A stretch of DNA of 64,000 nt from Halopelagius fulvigenes (GCF_042662625.1 NZ_JBHSXH010000004.1:210130-274129), one strand, 5' to 3'. Shown: positions 1 through 8,770, counted from the stretch's first letter. The notes: generated from the sequence alone by a model not told the origin. Numbers and translations are program-made.

Positions 1-186
1 GAGAACTTCGCCCAGGTCACGCTCGAATCCCTGAAGGAGGCGCAGCCCGACCCGTTCGACCGGAAGTACCCCCAGTGGGGACAGCGCTACTCCGAGGAAC
101 TCCAACGGGCCATCGCCGGGGAGAAATCACCCGAGGCGGCGATGAAGAAGGCGGCGAAGATTGCGGAGGACATCTACAGTGAGTAA
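1..186 (+). CDS. Sugar ABC transporter substrate-binding protein, C-terminal fragment
   Basis: The window opens inside this gene; only the last 61 codons are visible, ending at TAA 184-186. The tail, with a QWGQRYSEEL stretch and a final amphipathic lysine- and alanine-rich helix, fits the C-terminus of an extracellular CUT1 sugar-binding protein. The main support is context: two permeases and an ATPase follow on the same strand, the normal order of a MalE-F-G-K type operon, with only 42 bases before the first permease. Signal peptide and ligand-binding region lie outside the window, so the substrate cannot be judged. Confidence 0.75.
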   Translation, partial: ENFAQVTLESLKEAQPDPFDRKYPQWGQRYSEELQRAIAGEKSPEAAMKKAAKIAEDIYSE

Positions 187-228
187 CGCGGACGGTTCGA
201 CCCGCATCCACCCGACCCAACACTGACA

Positions 229-1167
229 ATGAGTACACAGACGAAAGCAGAAACGGCCGCAGACGAGAAGGGAGGGTTCCCCAGCCTGCGCGATATCTGG
301 AACGACTACCTCCCGTACTGGTTCGTCGCGCCGATGGTGCTCGTGATGGTGATGATCACCTTCTTCCCCGGTGCGTACGACCTGTACCTCAGTCTCATCG
401 AGGAACCCACGTTCAACGTGCTCGAAGCCGAGTTCGTCGGACTGAGCAACTACGTGACGGCGTTCACCCGCGGCGGTGCGCTCCACTCGTTCGTCGTCAC
501 CATCACCGTCGTCGCCAGCGCGTTGGTCTTAGAGAGCGTCCTCGGGTTCTTCCTCGCCGCACTCGTCGCCGGCGTGAAATCCGAGCGGGCGAAGTCGTTC
601 TACCGGGTGCTTTTCATCGTCCCGATGGCGGTGGCCCCGGTTTCGATGGCGACTATCGGTCGCATCATGCTGAACAGCGAGGTCGGAATCATCCCGTACA
701 TGATCAACACGTGGACGCCGTTCGCGGCGCCGGCGTTCCTCTCGGAGATTCCGCTGTTGACGGTGATACTCCTCGACACGTGGAACTGGACGCCGTTCAT
801 GTTCATCATCTTCTACGCGGGCCTCTCGTCGGTCCCCGACACCCTCGTCGAGGCGTCGCGGGTCGACGGTGCCCCGCTGTGGCGGCGGTACGTCCACGTC
901 ATCATCCCGTACATGAAACCCGTCGTGTTCGTCGCCACGCTCATCCGGATGATAGACCTGTTCCGGACGTTCGGCGTGGTGTACGGCCTCACTCAGGGCG
1001 GTCCGGGGACGGCGACGCAACTGGTGAGTATCAACATCTACGAGCAGATGTTCATCAACAACCAGCCCGGCGTGGCGGCCGCGATAGCGGTCGTCTACCT
1101 CGTCCTCGTCATCGCGGTGTGTAACGTCGTCATCGCAAAGGTCGGCTTCGAGGGGGTGTGGGACTGA
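229..1167 (+). CDS. CUT1 sugar ABC transporter permease (MalF/UgpA type)
   Basis: A 312-residue integral membrane protein that would form half of the membrane channel of a sugar importer. Hydrophobic segments begin near residues 30-50 and recur to the C-terminus, consistent with about six helices. The cytoplasmic coupling (EAA) motif is visible as EASRVDGAPLWRRY near residue 205, followed by IIPYMKP, the segment that docks to the ATPase. It sits 42 bases after the binding-protein gene, and its TGA shares a base with the ATG of the next permease, so the two are translationally coupled. Substrate is unknown; the downstream aldolase and kinase suggest a hexose or deoxyhexose. Confidence 0.93.
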   Translation: MSTQTKAETAADEKGGFPSLRDIWNDYLPYWFVAPMVLVMVMITFFPGAYDLYLSLIEEPTFNVLEAEFVGLSNYVTAFTRGGALHSFVVTITVVASALVLESVLGFFLAALVAGVKSERAKSFYRVLFIVPMAVAPVSMATIGRIMLNSEVGIIPYMINTWTPFAAPAFLSEIPLLTVILLDTWNWTPFMFIIFYAGLSSVPDTLVEASRVDGAPLWRRYVHVIIPYMKPVVFVATLIRMIDLFRTFGVVYGLTQGGPGTATQLVSINIYEQMFINNQPGVAAAIAVVYLVLVIAVCNVVIAKVGFEGVWD

Positions 1168-2051
1168 TGGCGACCCGAGACGGCAACGTCGACCCCACGA
1201 CCGGCTCGCAGCGGCTCGACAAGGACACGCGCGAGACCGTCGTTCGAGCGGCCAGACACGGCATCCTGCTGCTGTGGTCGCTCGTCGTCCTCTTCCCCCT
1301 GTACTGGCTCGCGTCCATGTCGCTGAAACCCCCGGGAGAGGCGAACCAGCTCCCGCCGGACTGGATATTCCTGCCGACAGTCTACAACTACATCCAGCTC
1401 GCCCAGAGCGGGGAGTTCCTCACGGCGTTCGCCAACAGCGTCCTCATGGTGTCGGCGTCGGTGATACTCGTCCTGCTCATCGGCGTCCCGGCGGCGTACG
1501 TCCTCTCGCGGTACGACATCCCCATGGAACGGGACGTCCTCGTGTGGATTCTCTCCTCGCGGATGCTCCCGCCCATCGCCGTCGTCATCCCGTTCTTCGT
1601 CATCTTCCAGTCGTTCAACCTGTTCGACACGCGAATCGGGATGGTGCTCATGTACGTCAGCATCAACCTCTCGCTGGTGGTGTGGGTGATGAAGGCGTTC
1701 TTCGACGGCATCCCCGAGACCCTGGAGGAGGCGGCGCGCGTCGACGGCGCGACCCGATTCCAGGGGTTCCGCAAGGTCGTCCTCCCGGCGGCCAAGCCCG
1801 GCATCTTCTCGGTCGCGATTATCAGCTTCATCTTCGCGTGGATCGAACTCCTGTTCGGACTCGTGCTGACGAGTTTCAAGGCGGTGCCGGTGACGCTGTT
1901 CGTCTACTCGTTCATCGGCTCCCGCTCCATCGAGTGGGGCATGCTCGCGGCCGCCTCGATGGCGATGATCCTCCCCGTCGTTATCTTCCTGATAGCGGTG
2001 AACAAGTACCTCGCCGCGGGGCTCAGCTTCGGCGTGGTGATCAAAGAATGA
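1167..2051 (+). CDS. CUT1 sugar ABC transporter permease (MalG/UgpE type)
   Basis: A second permease of 294 residues, partner of the preceding MalF-type protein. The EAA loop reads EEAARVDGATRFQGFRKVVLP near residue 190, and the C-terminal helix pair ends in a LAAGLSFGVV segment typical of MalG-like subunits. I chose the ATG at 1167 because it overlaps the upstream TGA (TGATG); a GTG three codons earlier (1158) would also be open but gives no better context. Its own stop overlaps the ATG of a 29-codon frame at 2048, which in turn overlaps the ATPase start. Confidence 0.92.
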   Translation: MATRDGNVDPTTGSQRLDKDTRETVVRAARHGILLLWSLVVLFPLYWLASMSLKPPGEANQLPPDWIFLPTVYNYIQLAQSGEFLTAFANSVLMVSASVILVLLIGVPAAYVLSRYDIPMERDVLVWILSSRMLPPIAVVIPFFVIFQSFNLFDTRIGMVLMYVSINLSLVVWVMKAFFDGIPETLEEAARVDGATRFQGFRKVVLPAAKPGIFSVAIISFIFAWIELLFGLVLTSFKAVPVTLFVYSFIGSRSIEWGMLAAASMAMILPVVIFLIAVNKYLAAGLSFGVVIKE

Positions 2052-2137
2052 ACGCGACCACAACCGAACGACGCGCACAGTTCGCAAAACGCATTCGCGC
2101 GGCGGGACTCCCCGCTCGCGCTACGGAGGGCACATAA
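2048..2137 (+). CDS. Possible 29-residue peptide coupling permease and ATPase genes
   Basis: A 29-codon frame starts at ATG 2048, overlapping the permease stop as ATGA. It ends at TAA 2135-2137, whose last base is the A of the ATPase ATG (TAATG). The peptide has five Arg, one Lys and two Glu, so it is basic, unlike typical haloarchaeal proteins. No family is recognised. Without it there would be an 85-base untranslated gap in an operon whose other joints are tight. It may be a real small protein, a translational-coupling leader, or chance. The double stop/start overlap is the only strong evidence. Confidence 0.4.
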   Translation: MNATTTERRAQFAKRIRAAGLPARATEGT

Positions 2138-3309
2138 TGGCCAGTATCACGTTAGACGACGTAACGAAACGGTTCGGCGAGAGCGGCGACGCCGTCGTCG
2201 CGGTGGACGACGTCTCGTTAGACATCGAAGACGGCGAGTTCGTCGTCTTCGTCGGTCCGTCAGGTAGCGGTAAGTCGACGCTCATGCGAATCGTCGCGGG
2301 GCTCGAAACGCAGAGCGAGGGCGACGTCTTCATCGGCGACGCCCTCGTCAACCAACTTGGACCGCGCGCGCGGGACGTCGCGATGGTGTTCCAGAACTAC
2401 GCGCTGTACCCGAACATGACCGTCGAGGAGAACATGTCGTTCGGGTTGAAGATGTCGACGGACCTCTCGGAGGCGGAGATTGAGGCGCAGGTGACCGAAG
2501 CCGCCGAGATGATGGGTATCGGGAATCTGTTGGACAACACGCCGGGGGAACTCTCCGGCGGACAGCAACAGCGCGTCGCCCTTGGACGGGCCATCGTCCG
2601 CGACCCGAACGTGTTCCTGATGGACGAACCGCTCTCGAATCTGGACGCGAAGCTCCGGACGACGATGCGGACCGAGATAAACCGGCTCCAGAACGACCTC
2701 GGGGTGACGACACTGTACGTCACCCACGACCAGACGGAGGCGATGACGATGGGCGACCGCCTCGTCGTGCTCAACTACGGCGAACTCCAACAGGTCGGGA
2801 CGCCGCTGGAGTGCTTCTACCGGCCGGCCAACCGGTTCGTCGCCGGCTTCATCGGGTCGCCGTCGATGAACTTCTTCGAGGGCGATGTCGACGGCGACAG
2901 GCTCGCCTGCGACGGGTTCGAGTACGAACTCTCCGAGCGCATGCGGTCGAACGTCGGCGACCGCTCGGCGGTGACGCTGGGCGCGCGCCCGGAGGACTTC
3001 GACCTCTCGGAAACTCCGGTGAAAGGCAACAGCGTCGAAGTGACCGTCGACGTCGTCGAGCCGATGGGGAGCATCTCCTACGTCTACCTCCGCCCGGTGG
3101 ACCAGTCGCACGAGGACACGTTCGTCGTCGAGATAGACGGGAAACGCCCCATCTCCGAGGGAGAACAGGTGTACGCGTACGTCGAGCCGACCGACGTCCA
3201 CCTCTTCGACGCGAACACCGGCGAGACGATTCACCAGCGGAAGCTGGACTTGGACGCGGAGATAACGCCGAAGGAGGAGTCACAGTCCGTCAGTCGCTCC
3301 GCCGAGTGA
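2137..3309 (+). CDS. CUT1 sugar ABC transporter ATPase (MalK/UgpC type)
   Basis: A 390-residue ATP-hydrolysing subunit. Walker A GPSGSGKST is at residues 40-48, the Q-loop near FQNYALYP at 85-92, the signature LSGGQQQR at 139-146, Walker B VFLMDEP at 159-165 and the switch histidine in YVTHDQTEAM near 195. The C-terminal 130 residues form the TOBE/OB regulatory domain of MalK-like proteins, where GARPEDF is visible. It ends the importer operon that begins before the window. A similar but separate ATPase lies at 42217, so each CUT1 importer here has its own ATPase. Confidence 0.95.
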   Translation: MASITLDDVTKRFGESGDAVVAVDDVSLDIEDGEFVVFVGPSGSGKSTLMRIVAGLETQSEGDVFIGDALVNQLGPRARDVAMVFQNYALYPNMTVEENMSFGLKMSTDLSEAEIEAQVTEAAEMMGIGNLLDNTPGELSGGQQQRVALGRAIVRDPNVFLMDEPLSNLDAKLRTTMRTEINRLQNDLGVTTLYVTHDQTEAMTMGDRLVVLNYGELQQVGTPLECFYRPANRFVAGFIGSPSMNFFEGDVDGDRLACDGFEYELSERMRSNVGDRSAVTLGARPEDFDLSETPVKGNSVEVTVDVVEPMGSISYVYLRPVDQSHEDTFVVEIDGKRPISEGEQVYAYVEPTDVHLFDANTGETIHQRKLDLDAEITPKEESQSVSRSAE

Positions 3310-3388
3310 ACGCCGACACCCGCGGACGGGAGGCGCTCTCGTTCGCACGCACCATCCGCCGACCATCAACACCTATCCACGACAGTTC

Positions 3389-4042
3389 ATGACATCACGA
3401 GACATTCCGCACTACGAGACGCGCACCGCCATCTGCGAATACGGCCGCAGCCTGCTCGACGACGACCTGACGACCGGGACGGGCGGGAACCTCAGCGCTC
3501 GTCTCGACGAGGACCGAATCGCCATCAGCCCGTCCGGAATCCCGTACGCGGACATCAAGCCGGCGGACGTGCCCGTCGTCCGCACCGACGGAACCGTCGT
3601 CGAGGGGGAGACCGAACCGTCGACGGAACTGCCGATGCACCTCGCCGTCTACGAACGGCGCTCGGACGTCGGCGGCGTCGTCCACACCCACTCGCCGTAC
3701 GCCACCACGTTCGCCTCGCTCGGCGAGGCGATTCCGGCCTCGCACTACCTCCTCGCGTTCACGGGGTCGGAAGTCCCCGTCACCGGGTACGAGACCCACG
3801 CGACGGAGGCTCTCGGCGACGCGGCCGTCGACGCCCTGGGCGAGTCGTACAACGCGACCCTCCTCCGGAACCACGGCGTCTTGACGGCCGACGGGTCGCT
3901 CGACGACGCGTACACGGTCGCGCAGATGGTCGAGTACTGCGCGCGCATCCACTACCAGGCCCGCGCAATCGGCGAACCGGAGATCCTCCCCGACGAGGAG
4001 ATAGACCGTCTCCGCGGGAAACTGGACAGCTACGGGCAGTGA
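3389..4042 (+). CDS. Class II aldolase/adducin family protein (fuculose/rhamnulose-1-phosphate aldolase-like)
   Basis: A 217-residue zinc aldolase of the FucA/RhaD/AraD fold, expected to split a ketose 1-phosphate into dihydroxyacetone phosphate and an aldehyde. The phosphate-binding segment GTGGNLS is at 30-36, the catalytic Glu in STELPMH at 80, zinc ligands in VVHTHSPYA (H99, H101) and a third His in LLRNHGV (H162). Length matches the family. It lies 79 bases after the importer operon and 7 bases before an FGGY kinase on the same strand, so kinase product to aldolase substrate is the obvious pairing. Which sugar is cleaved cannot be read from sequence; no isomerase gene is in view. Confidence 0.88.
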   Translation: MTSRDIPHYETRTAICEYGRSLLDDDLTTGTGGNLSARLDEDRIAISPSGIPYADIKPADVPVVRTDGTVVEGETEPSTELPMHLAVYERRSDVGGVVHTHSPYATTFASLGEAIPASHYLLAFTGSEVPVTGYETHATEALGDAAVDALGESYNATLLRNHGVLTADGSLDDAYTVAQMVEYCARIHYQARAIGEPEILPDEEIDRLRGKLDSYGQ

Positions 4043-4049
4043 CCGGACG

Positions 4050-5510
4050 ATGGAACACGTAGCCATCGACATCGGTGCCAGCGGGGGAACGGTGTACCTC
4101 GGAACCGTGACGCCCGAGTCGTTCGAAGTCCGGGAAGTCCACCAGTTCGATAATCGACCGGTCGAGCGAGGCGGTCGCTACGTCTGGGACCTCGACGCCC
4201 TCCGAGACCGGATGGTCGCCGGCATCCGCGCCGCGGCCGAGCGAGGGGACGACGTCGACACCGTCGGTATCGACGCGTGGGGGCTCGACTTCGGGCTCCT
4301 GTCCGACGGCGAAGTCCTGCGGGACCCCATCTCGTACCGCGATCCGGCCGCGACGGCGACGCGCGAGTCGCTGTTCGAGGCGGTCGACGAACGACGGGTC
4401 TTCGAGGCGACGGGCGTCACCAACTGGAACACGCCGAACACGCTGTGGCAACTCCACACGCTCGCGCACGAGGAACCCGAACTCCTCGACCGGGCCGACG
4501 GACTCCTCATGATGCCCCAGTTGCTGACGGCGTTGCTGGGGGGGCGACCGTGCGGCGAAGTGACCGTCGCGTCGACGACGCAGATGGTCGACCCGCGGGA
4601 GCGTGAATGGGCGACGGACCTGCTGGAGGAGTTGTCGCTTCCGACGGATATCCTCCCGACGCTCGACGAACCCGGGCGACGGTTGGGTTCGCTCGCCGAC
4701 GACGTGTCCCGGGAACTCCCCTGCGACCCCGAACTCGTCGCGCCCGCGAGCCACGACACGGCGTCCGCCGTCGCCGGTCTGCCGCTCACCGACGACGCCG
4801 CGTTCCTGAGTACCGGGTCGTGGTTCATCCTCGGCGTCGAACGGGAGGAACCGGTGCGGACGGACGCCGCCTTCGAGCGCGCCCTCTCGAACGAACTGGG
4901 CGCCGACGGAACCGTCCGTCTGCTCACGAACGTCAACGGGTTCTTCCTCCTCGAAGAGTGCCGCGAGGCGTGGCGCGACGCCGGCGTACCCGCCGACTAC
5001 GAGACGCTCCTCTCGGCGGCGCGAGAGGCCCCGGCGCGGGCGTCGTTCGTCGACCCCGACGCCGACAGCTTCGGCATCGACGAACCGATGCCCGACCAGA
5101 TACGCGCCTTCTGCGAGCGAACGGACCAACCGGTCCCGGCCGGTCGGGGGGAAGTCGTCCGCTGTCTCTTGGACAGTCTCGTGACGAAGACGGCGCTGGC
5201 GCTGGACGAACTTGCGTCGGTCGCGGATGGGCCGATACCACAGATCAACCTCGGCGGCGGCGGCGTGCGGAACGAACTGTTCTGTCAGTTACTCGCCGAC
5301 GCGACCGGTCGCCCGGTGGTGGCCGGGCCGACGGAGGCGACGGCGGTCGGAAACCTCCTGACCCAGGCCGTCGGAGTCGGTACGCTCCCGGACGTCGAGA
5401 CTGGACGGCGACTGGTGGCGGAGGAGTTCGAGACGACGACGTACGAACCCGCGACGACCGACGGATGGGACCGAGCGAAGAGTCGGATAACCGAGTTCGA
5501 GACGGGGTGA
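4050..5510 (+). CDS. FGGY-family carbohydrate kinase, rhamnulokinase-like
   Basis: A 486-residue sugar kinase with two actin-like domains. The N-terminal phosphate-binding strand DIGASGGTV is at 7-15, DAWGLDFGLL follows near 73, and the NTPNTLWQL segment near 128 matches rhamnulokinases. The second domain has the catalytic Asp in PASHDTASAVAG and STGSW after it. It would phosphorylate a ketose for the neighbouring class II aldolase. It starts 7 bases after the aldolase stop and ends convergent with an SDR gene five bases away. L-rhamnulose, L-fuculose or another ketose are all possible substrates; the rhamnulokinase assignment rests on overall pattern, not on a specificity residue. Confidence 0.87.
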   Translation: MEHVAIDIGASGGTVYLGTVTPESFEVREVHQFDNRPVERGGRYVWDLDALRDRMVAGIRAAAERGDDVDTVGIDAWGLDFGLLSDGEVLRDPISYRDPAATATRESLFEAVDERRVFEATGVTNWNTPNTLWQLHTLAHEEPELLDRADGLLMMPQLLTALLGGRPCGEVTVASTTQMVDPREREWATDLLEELSLPTDILPTLDEPGRRLGSLADDVSRELPCDPELVAPASHDTASAVAGLPLTDDAAFLSTGSWFILGVEREEPVRTDAAFERALSNELGADGTVRLLTNVNGFFLLEECREAWRDAGVPADYETLLSAAREAPARASFVDPDADSFGIDEPMPDQIRAFCERTDQPVPAGRGEVVRCLLDSLVTKTALALDELASVADGPIPQINLGGGGVRNELFCQLLADATGRPVVAGPTEATAVGNLLTQAVGVGTLPDVETGRRLVAEEFETTTYEPATTDGWDRAKSRITEFETG

Positions 5511-5515
5511 CACCG

Positions 5516-6289
5516 CTACCGGGCGGTGTACCCTCCGTCCATGACGACCGTCGACCCGGTCATGTACGAGGACGCGTCCGAAGCGAGGTAGACGACCAGT
5601 TCGCGGAGCTCTTCGGGCCGACCGAGTCGTCCGATGGGCGTGTTCTCCAACCACGTCTCCTCCATCTCGGGGTTCGCTTCCAGCACTTCGTCGACGAGGT
5701 CGGTTCGCATGTAGCCCGGCGCGATGGCGTTCACTCTGACGCCGCGGTCCGCCCACTCGACGGCCAGCGACTTGGTCAGCATGGAGACGCCGGCCTTCGT
5801 GGTGTTGTAGCTGGCCTGTTTCTGCGGGACGTTGACGTCGAAGCCCGACATCGACGCGATGTTGACGATCCGCCCTCCGCCGCGTTCTAACATCCGCTGA
5901 CCGACGTGCTTGGCGCAGAGGAACACCCCGTCGAGGTTGACGGCGAGGACGCGCCGCCACGAGTCGAGCGACGTCTCTTCGGCGGGCGAGTTCTCCACGA
6001 TGCCGGCGTTGTTGACCAGCACGTCTACGGGCCCGAGGCGGTCGGTGACGTCCTCGACCATCGCTTCGACCGACGCCTCGTCGGTGACGTCGACTTCCGT
6101 CGCGACGACGTCCGTCTCGCCGTCCAACTCCGCGGCCGTCCGCTCGGCCTTCTCGACGTCCACGTCGGCGATGGCGACGTCGGCTCCCATCTCCGCGAGA
6201 CCGGTCGCCATCTGCTTACCGAGTCCTTGCGCCGCGCCCGTAACGATAGCTGTCTCTCCCTCTAGGGAGAAGCTTTCGAGTACGCTCAT
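5516..6289 (-). CDS. SDR family NAD(P)-dependent oxidoreductase
   Basis: A 257-residue classical short-chain dehydrogenase. The cofactor motif TGAAQGLG is at 17-24, NNAG follows near 90, and the catalytic YNTTK is near residue 155. The tail GGYTAR is characteristic of FabG/KduD-like sugar and sugar-acid dehydrogenases. The frame is open 10 codons further upstream, but the ATG at 6289 gives the canonical N-terminus. A GATAG-N7-CTATC inverted repeat (6301-6317) and an ATTTAAC box lie just upstream. It runs convergent to the kinase and divergent from the enolase-superfamily dehydratase at 6435, suggesting shared control. Substrate unknown; oxidation of an aldose or of a keto-deoxy acid would fit. 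Confidence 0.87.
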   Translation of the reverse strand: MSVLESFSLEGETAIVTGAAQGLGKQMATGLAEMGADVAIADVDVEKAERTAAELDGETDVVATEVDVTDEASVEAMVEDVTDRLGPVDVLVNNAGIVENSPAEETSLDSWRRVLAVNLDGVFLCAKHVGQRMLERGGGRIVNIASMSGFDVNVPQKQASYNTTKAGVSMLTKSLAVEWADRGVRVNAIAPGYMRTDLVDEVLEANPEMEETWLENTPIGRLGRPEELRELVVYLASDASSYMTGSTVVMDGGYTAR

Positions 6290-6434
6290 GCGAACGAGTC
6301 GATAGTCGGTTTCTATCATGTTAAATGTACGTGTCCGTTCACTATCGCGCCGTCGATGGATGCGGACGGGTGAAATCCGTTCCGTGTACGTCCGGACCTG
6401 CTAACTAAAGTAGTCGGCAGGACACAGCCCACGC

Positions 6435-7586
6435 ATGGAAATCGTCGACTACGAACTGTTCGCCGTTCCCCCGCGGTGGTTACTCCTCAAACTGGAGACC
6501 GACGAGGGGATAACCGGCTGGGGTGAACCGATAGTGCAGGGGCGATTGGAGACGGTCCGGACCGCCGTCTCCGAACTCGTCGAAGAGCACCTCCTGACGA
6601 GCGATCCGCTTCGGACGGAGTACCACTGGCGGAAGCTCTACCAGAGCGCCTACTTCCGCGGCGGCCCCGTGCTGATGAGTGCGCTGGCCGGCATCGACCA
6701 CGCGCTGTGGGACATCAAGGGGCGCCACTACGACGCGCCGATTCACCAACTCCTCGGCGGACACGTCCGCGACCGCATGCTCGTCCACGAGTGGTTGGGC
6801 GGCAACAGCGCCGAAGAACTCGCGGACGCGGCGAGTCGAGCACGGGAGAACGGGTACCGGGCGTTCAAGCTCAACTCCCCGCACGAGTTCCGCCCGCTGG
6901 AAACGCCCGCGGCCGTCGACCGCCTCGTGGAACAGGTCGCGGCGGTCCGAGACGCCGTCGGCGACGACGCCTTCCTCGGTCTCGACTTCCACGGCCGCGT
7001 CTCGAAGCCGATGGCTCGGGAACTCCTCGGGCGGGTGGAACCGTACGACATGATGTTCGTCGACCAGCCGGTGCTCTCGGAGTACGGAGACGCCTTCCGG
7101 TCGCTCGCACAGCAGACGACCGTCCCCATCTCAACGGGGGAGCGTCTGTACTCCAGACACGAGTTCAAACCGCTGTTCGTCGACAACTCGGTGTCGGTCG
7201 TCCAGCCGGACGTCACCCACGTCGGCGGTATCACCGAGATGCGAAAACTCGCCTCGATGGCGGAGGTGTTCGACGTGGCCGTCGTCCCCCACTGCCCGCT
7301 GGGTCCCGTCGCGTTGGCCGCCAGCCTTCAAGTCGGCTTCGCCTCCCAGAACGTCGTCATGCAGGAACAGGACCTCGAACTGCACGACGCCGATTCGAGC
7401 CACGGACTCGAACTGCTCGAAGACCCGCGCGCGTTCGAGTTCGAGGACGGCTACATCAACCGACTCACCGGCCCGGGACTCGGTATCGAAGTCGACGAGG
7501 ACGCGGTTCGCGAGAAGGCCCAGACGCAGGTCAACTGGCACAGCCCCATCTGGCACCACGAGGACGGGAGCATCGCGGAGTGGTGA
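6435..7586 (+). CDS. Enolase-superfamily sugar-acid dehydratase, D-galactonate dehydratase (DgoD)-like
   Basis: A 383-residue protein of the mandelate racemase subgroup, expected to remove water from an aldonic acid to give a 2-keto-3-deoxy acid. The LDFHGRVSKPMA block (metal ligand D184, H186), TGERLYS (E236), PHCPLGP (acid/base H286), MQEQD (E311) and the C-terminal WHHEDGSIAEW are all typical of galactonate dehydratases. The usual middle metal ligand Glu is replaced by Asp (VDQPV, D210). It has its own TATA-like ACTAAAG before the start and precedes two dehydrogenase genes. Close relatives can use galactonate, fuconate, arabinonate or xylonate, so the exact acid is uncertain. Confidence 0.88.
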   Translation: MEIVDYELFAVPPRWLLLKLETDEGITGWGEPIVQGRLETVRTAVSELVEEHLLTSDPLRTEYHWRKLYQSAYFRGGPVLMSALAGIDHALWDIKGRHYDAPIHQLLGGHVRDRMLVHEWLGGNSAEELADAASRARENGYRAFKLNSPHEFRPLETPAAVDRLVEQVAAVRDAVGDDAFLGLDFHGRVSKPMARELLGRVEPYDMMFVDQPVLSEYGDAFRSLAQQTTVPISTGERLYSRHEFKPLFVDNSVSVVQPDVTHVGGITEMRKLASMAEVFDVAVVPHCPLGPVALAASLQVGFASQNVVMQEQDLELHDADSSHGLELLEDPRAFEFEDGYINRLTGPGLGIEVDEDAVREKAQTQVNWHSPIWHHEDGSIAEW

Positions 7587-7638
7587 TTCGATAGGCCGAC
7601 CCGCACCTATTTGTGTCCACCTCGCCAATTGATCGGGT

Positions 7639-8670
7639 ATGAAAACCGCGGTGTTGACCGAACCTCACGAGTTCGAAATCGAGGACCGTCCCAGGCCGTC
7701 TCCGGGTCCGGACGACGTCCTCGTGGCCGTCAGGGACGTCGGTATCTGCGGGTCGGACGTCCACTACTACGAGCACGGCCGCATCGGAGACTACGTCGTC
7801 GAAAATCCGCTCGTCCTCGGACACGAGAGCGCCGGCGAGGTGGTCGACGTCGGCGAGAACGTGAGCAGGCTCGAACCCGGCGACCGCGTCGCCCTGGAAC
7901 CGGGCGTCCCCTGTCGGCGGTGCGCACACTGCAAGCGCGGCGACTACCACCTCTGCGAGGATGTCGAGTTCATGGCGACGCCGCCGCACGACGGCGCCTT
8001 CACCGAGTACGTCTCGTGGCCGGCGGACTACGTGTACGAGTTGCCCGAGAACGTCTCGACGACGGAAGGGGCGCTCTGTGAACCGCTCTCCGTCGGCATC
8101 CACGCCTGTCGTCGCGGTGACGTCGGGACGGGCGATACGGTGCTCGTGACCGGCGCCGGCCCCATCGGTCTGATGGTGATGGAGGCCGCTCGGGCGGCCG
8201 GTGCGACGGACGTCATCGTCACCGACGTCGTCGAGGAGAAACTCTCGTTCGCGGGAGAACGCGGGGCGGACCGGGTAGTCAACGTCGCGGAGGAGTCTCT
8301 CGAAGCGGCCGTCGACGAGTACACCGACGGTGTCGGGGCCGACGTAGTCGTCGAAGCGTCGGGCGCGGAGCCGTCCATCCGATCGACCATCGACGCGGTT
8401 CGGCGAGGCGGAACCGTCGTCCTCGTCGGACTCGCCGACGAGGCGAACGTCCCCTTCGACGTCCTCGACATCATCGACAACGAACTCGACGTCCACGGCT
8501 CGTTCCGCTACAAGAACACGTACGACGCGGCTATCGGCCTCCTCGAAGACGACGCCGTGGACGTGGAAGGCATCGTGGACTTCGAGTCGTCGCTCGACGA
8601 TATCGACGGGGCGTTCCGGCGCGCGATGGACCCCTCCGTCGTCAAGGGGATGATATCGTTCGGCGAGTGA
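7639..8670 (+). CDS. Zinc-dependent alcohol dehydrogenase, sorbitol/xylitol dehydrogenase-like
   Basis: A 343-residue medium-chain dehydrogenase. The catalytic zinc site is visible as GICGSDVHYY and LGHESAGEV, the structural zinc site as four Cys in CRRCAHCKRGDYHLC, and the nucleotide fold as VTGAGPIGLM. The HYYEHGRIGDYVV segment is characteristic of polyol (sorbitol/xylitol) dehydrogenases. It may oxidise a sugar alcohol to a ketose for the kinase and aldolase at 3389-5510, or a sugar-acid hydroxyl. A TATA-like CCTATTTGTG box lies about 30 bases before the ATG, so it can be transcribed apart from the dehydratase. Confidence 0.88.
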   Translation: MKTAVLTEPHEFEIEDRPRPSPGPDDVLVAVRDVGICGSDVHYYEHGRIGDYVVENPLVLGHESAGEVVDVGENVSRLEPGDRVALEPGVPCRRCAHCKRGDYHLCEDVEFMATPPHDGAFTEYVSWPADYVYELPENVSTTEGALCEPLSVGIHACRRGDVGTGDTVLVTGAGPIGLMVMEAARAAGATDVIVTDVVEEKLSFAGERGADRVVNVAEESLEAAVDEYTDGVGADVVVEASGAEPSIRSTIDAVRRGGTVVLVGLADEANVPFDVLDIIDNELDVHGSFRYKNTYDAAIGLLEDDAVDVEGIVDFESSLDDIDGAFRRAMDPSVVKGMISFGE

Positions 8671-8683
8671 TCCGTCGGCGGTC

Positions 8684-8703
8684 GTACCACCCCCCGGTGG
8701 TAC
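8684..8703. terminator. Perfect inverted repeat between dehydrogenase and SDR genes
   Basis: GTACCACC and GGTGGTAC, eight bases each, are separated by CCCC, 14 bases after the dehydrogenase stop and 68 bases before the SDR GTG start. As RNA it would be a strong stem with a four-base loop. No T tract follows, so it could be a terminator, an mRNA-stabilising stem or a regulator site for the SDR promoter. Confidence 0.4.
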
Positions 8704-8770
8704 CGTCTCAGTCGCGCCAACGGGGAAGCGGGGACGAAGGTTTTTGTGAGACTCGGTCGGTAGTACGTCC

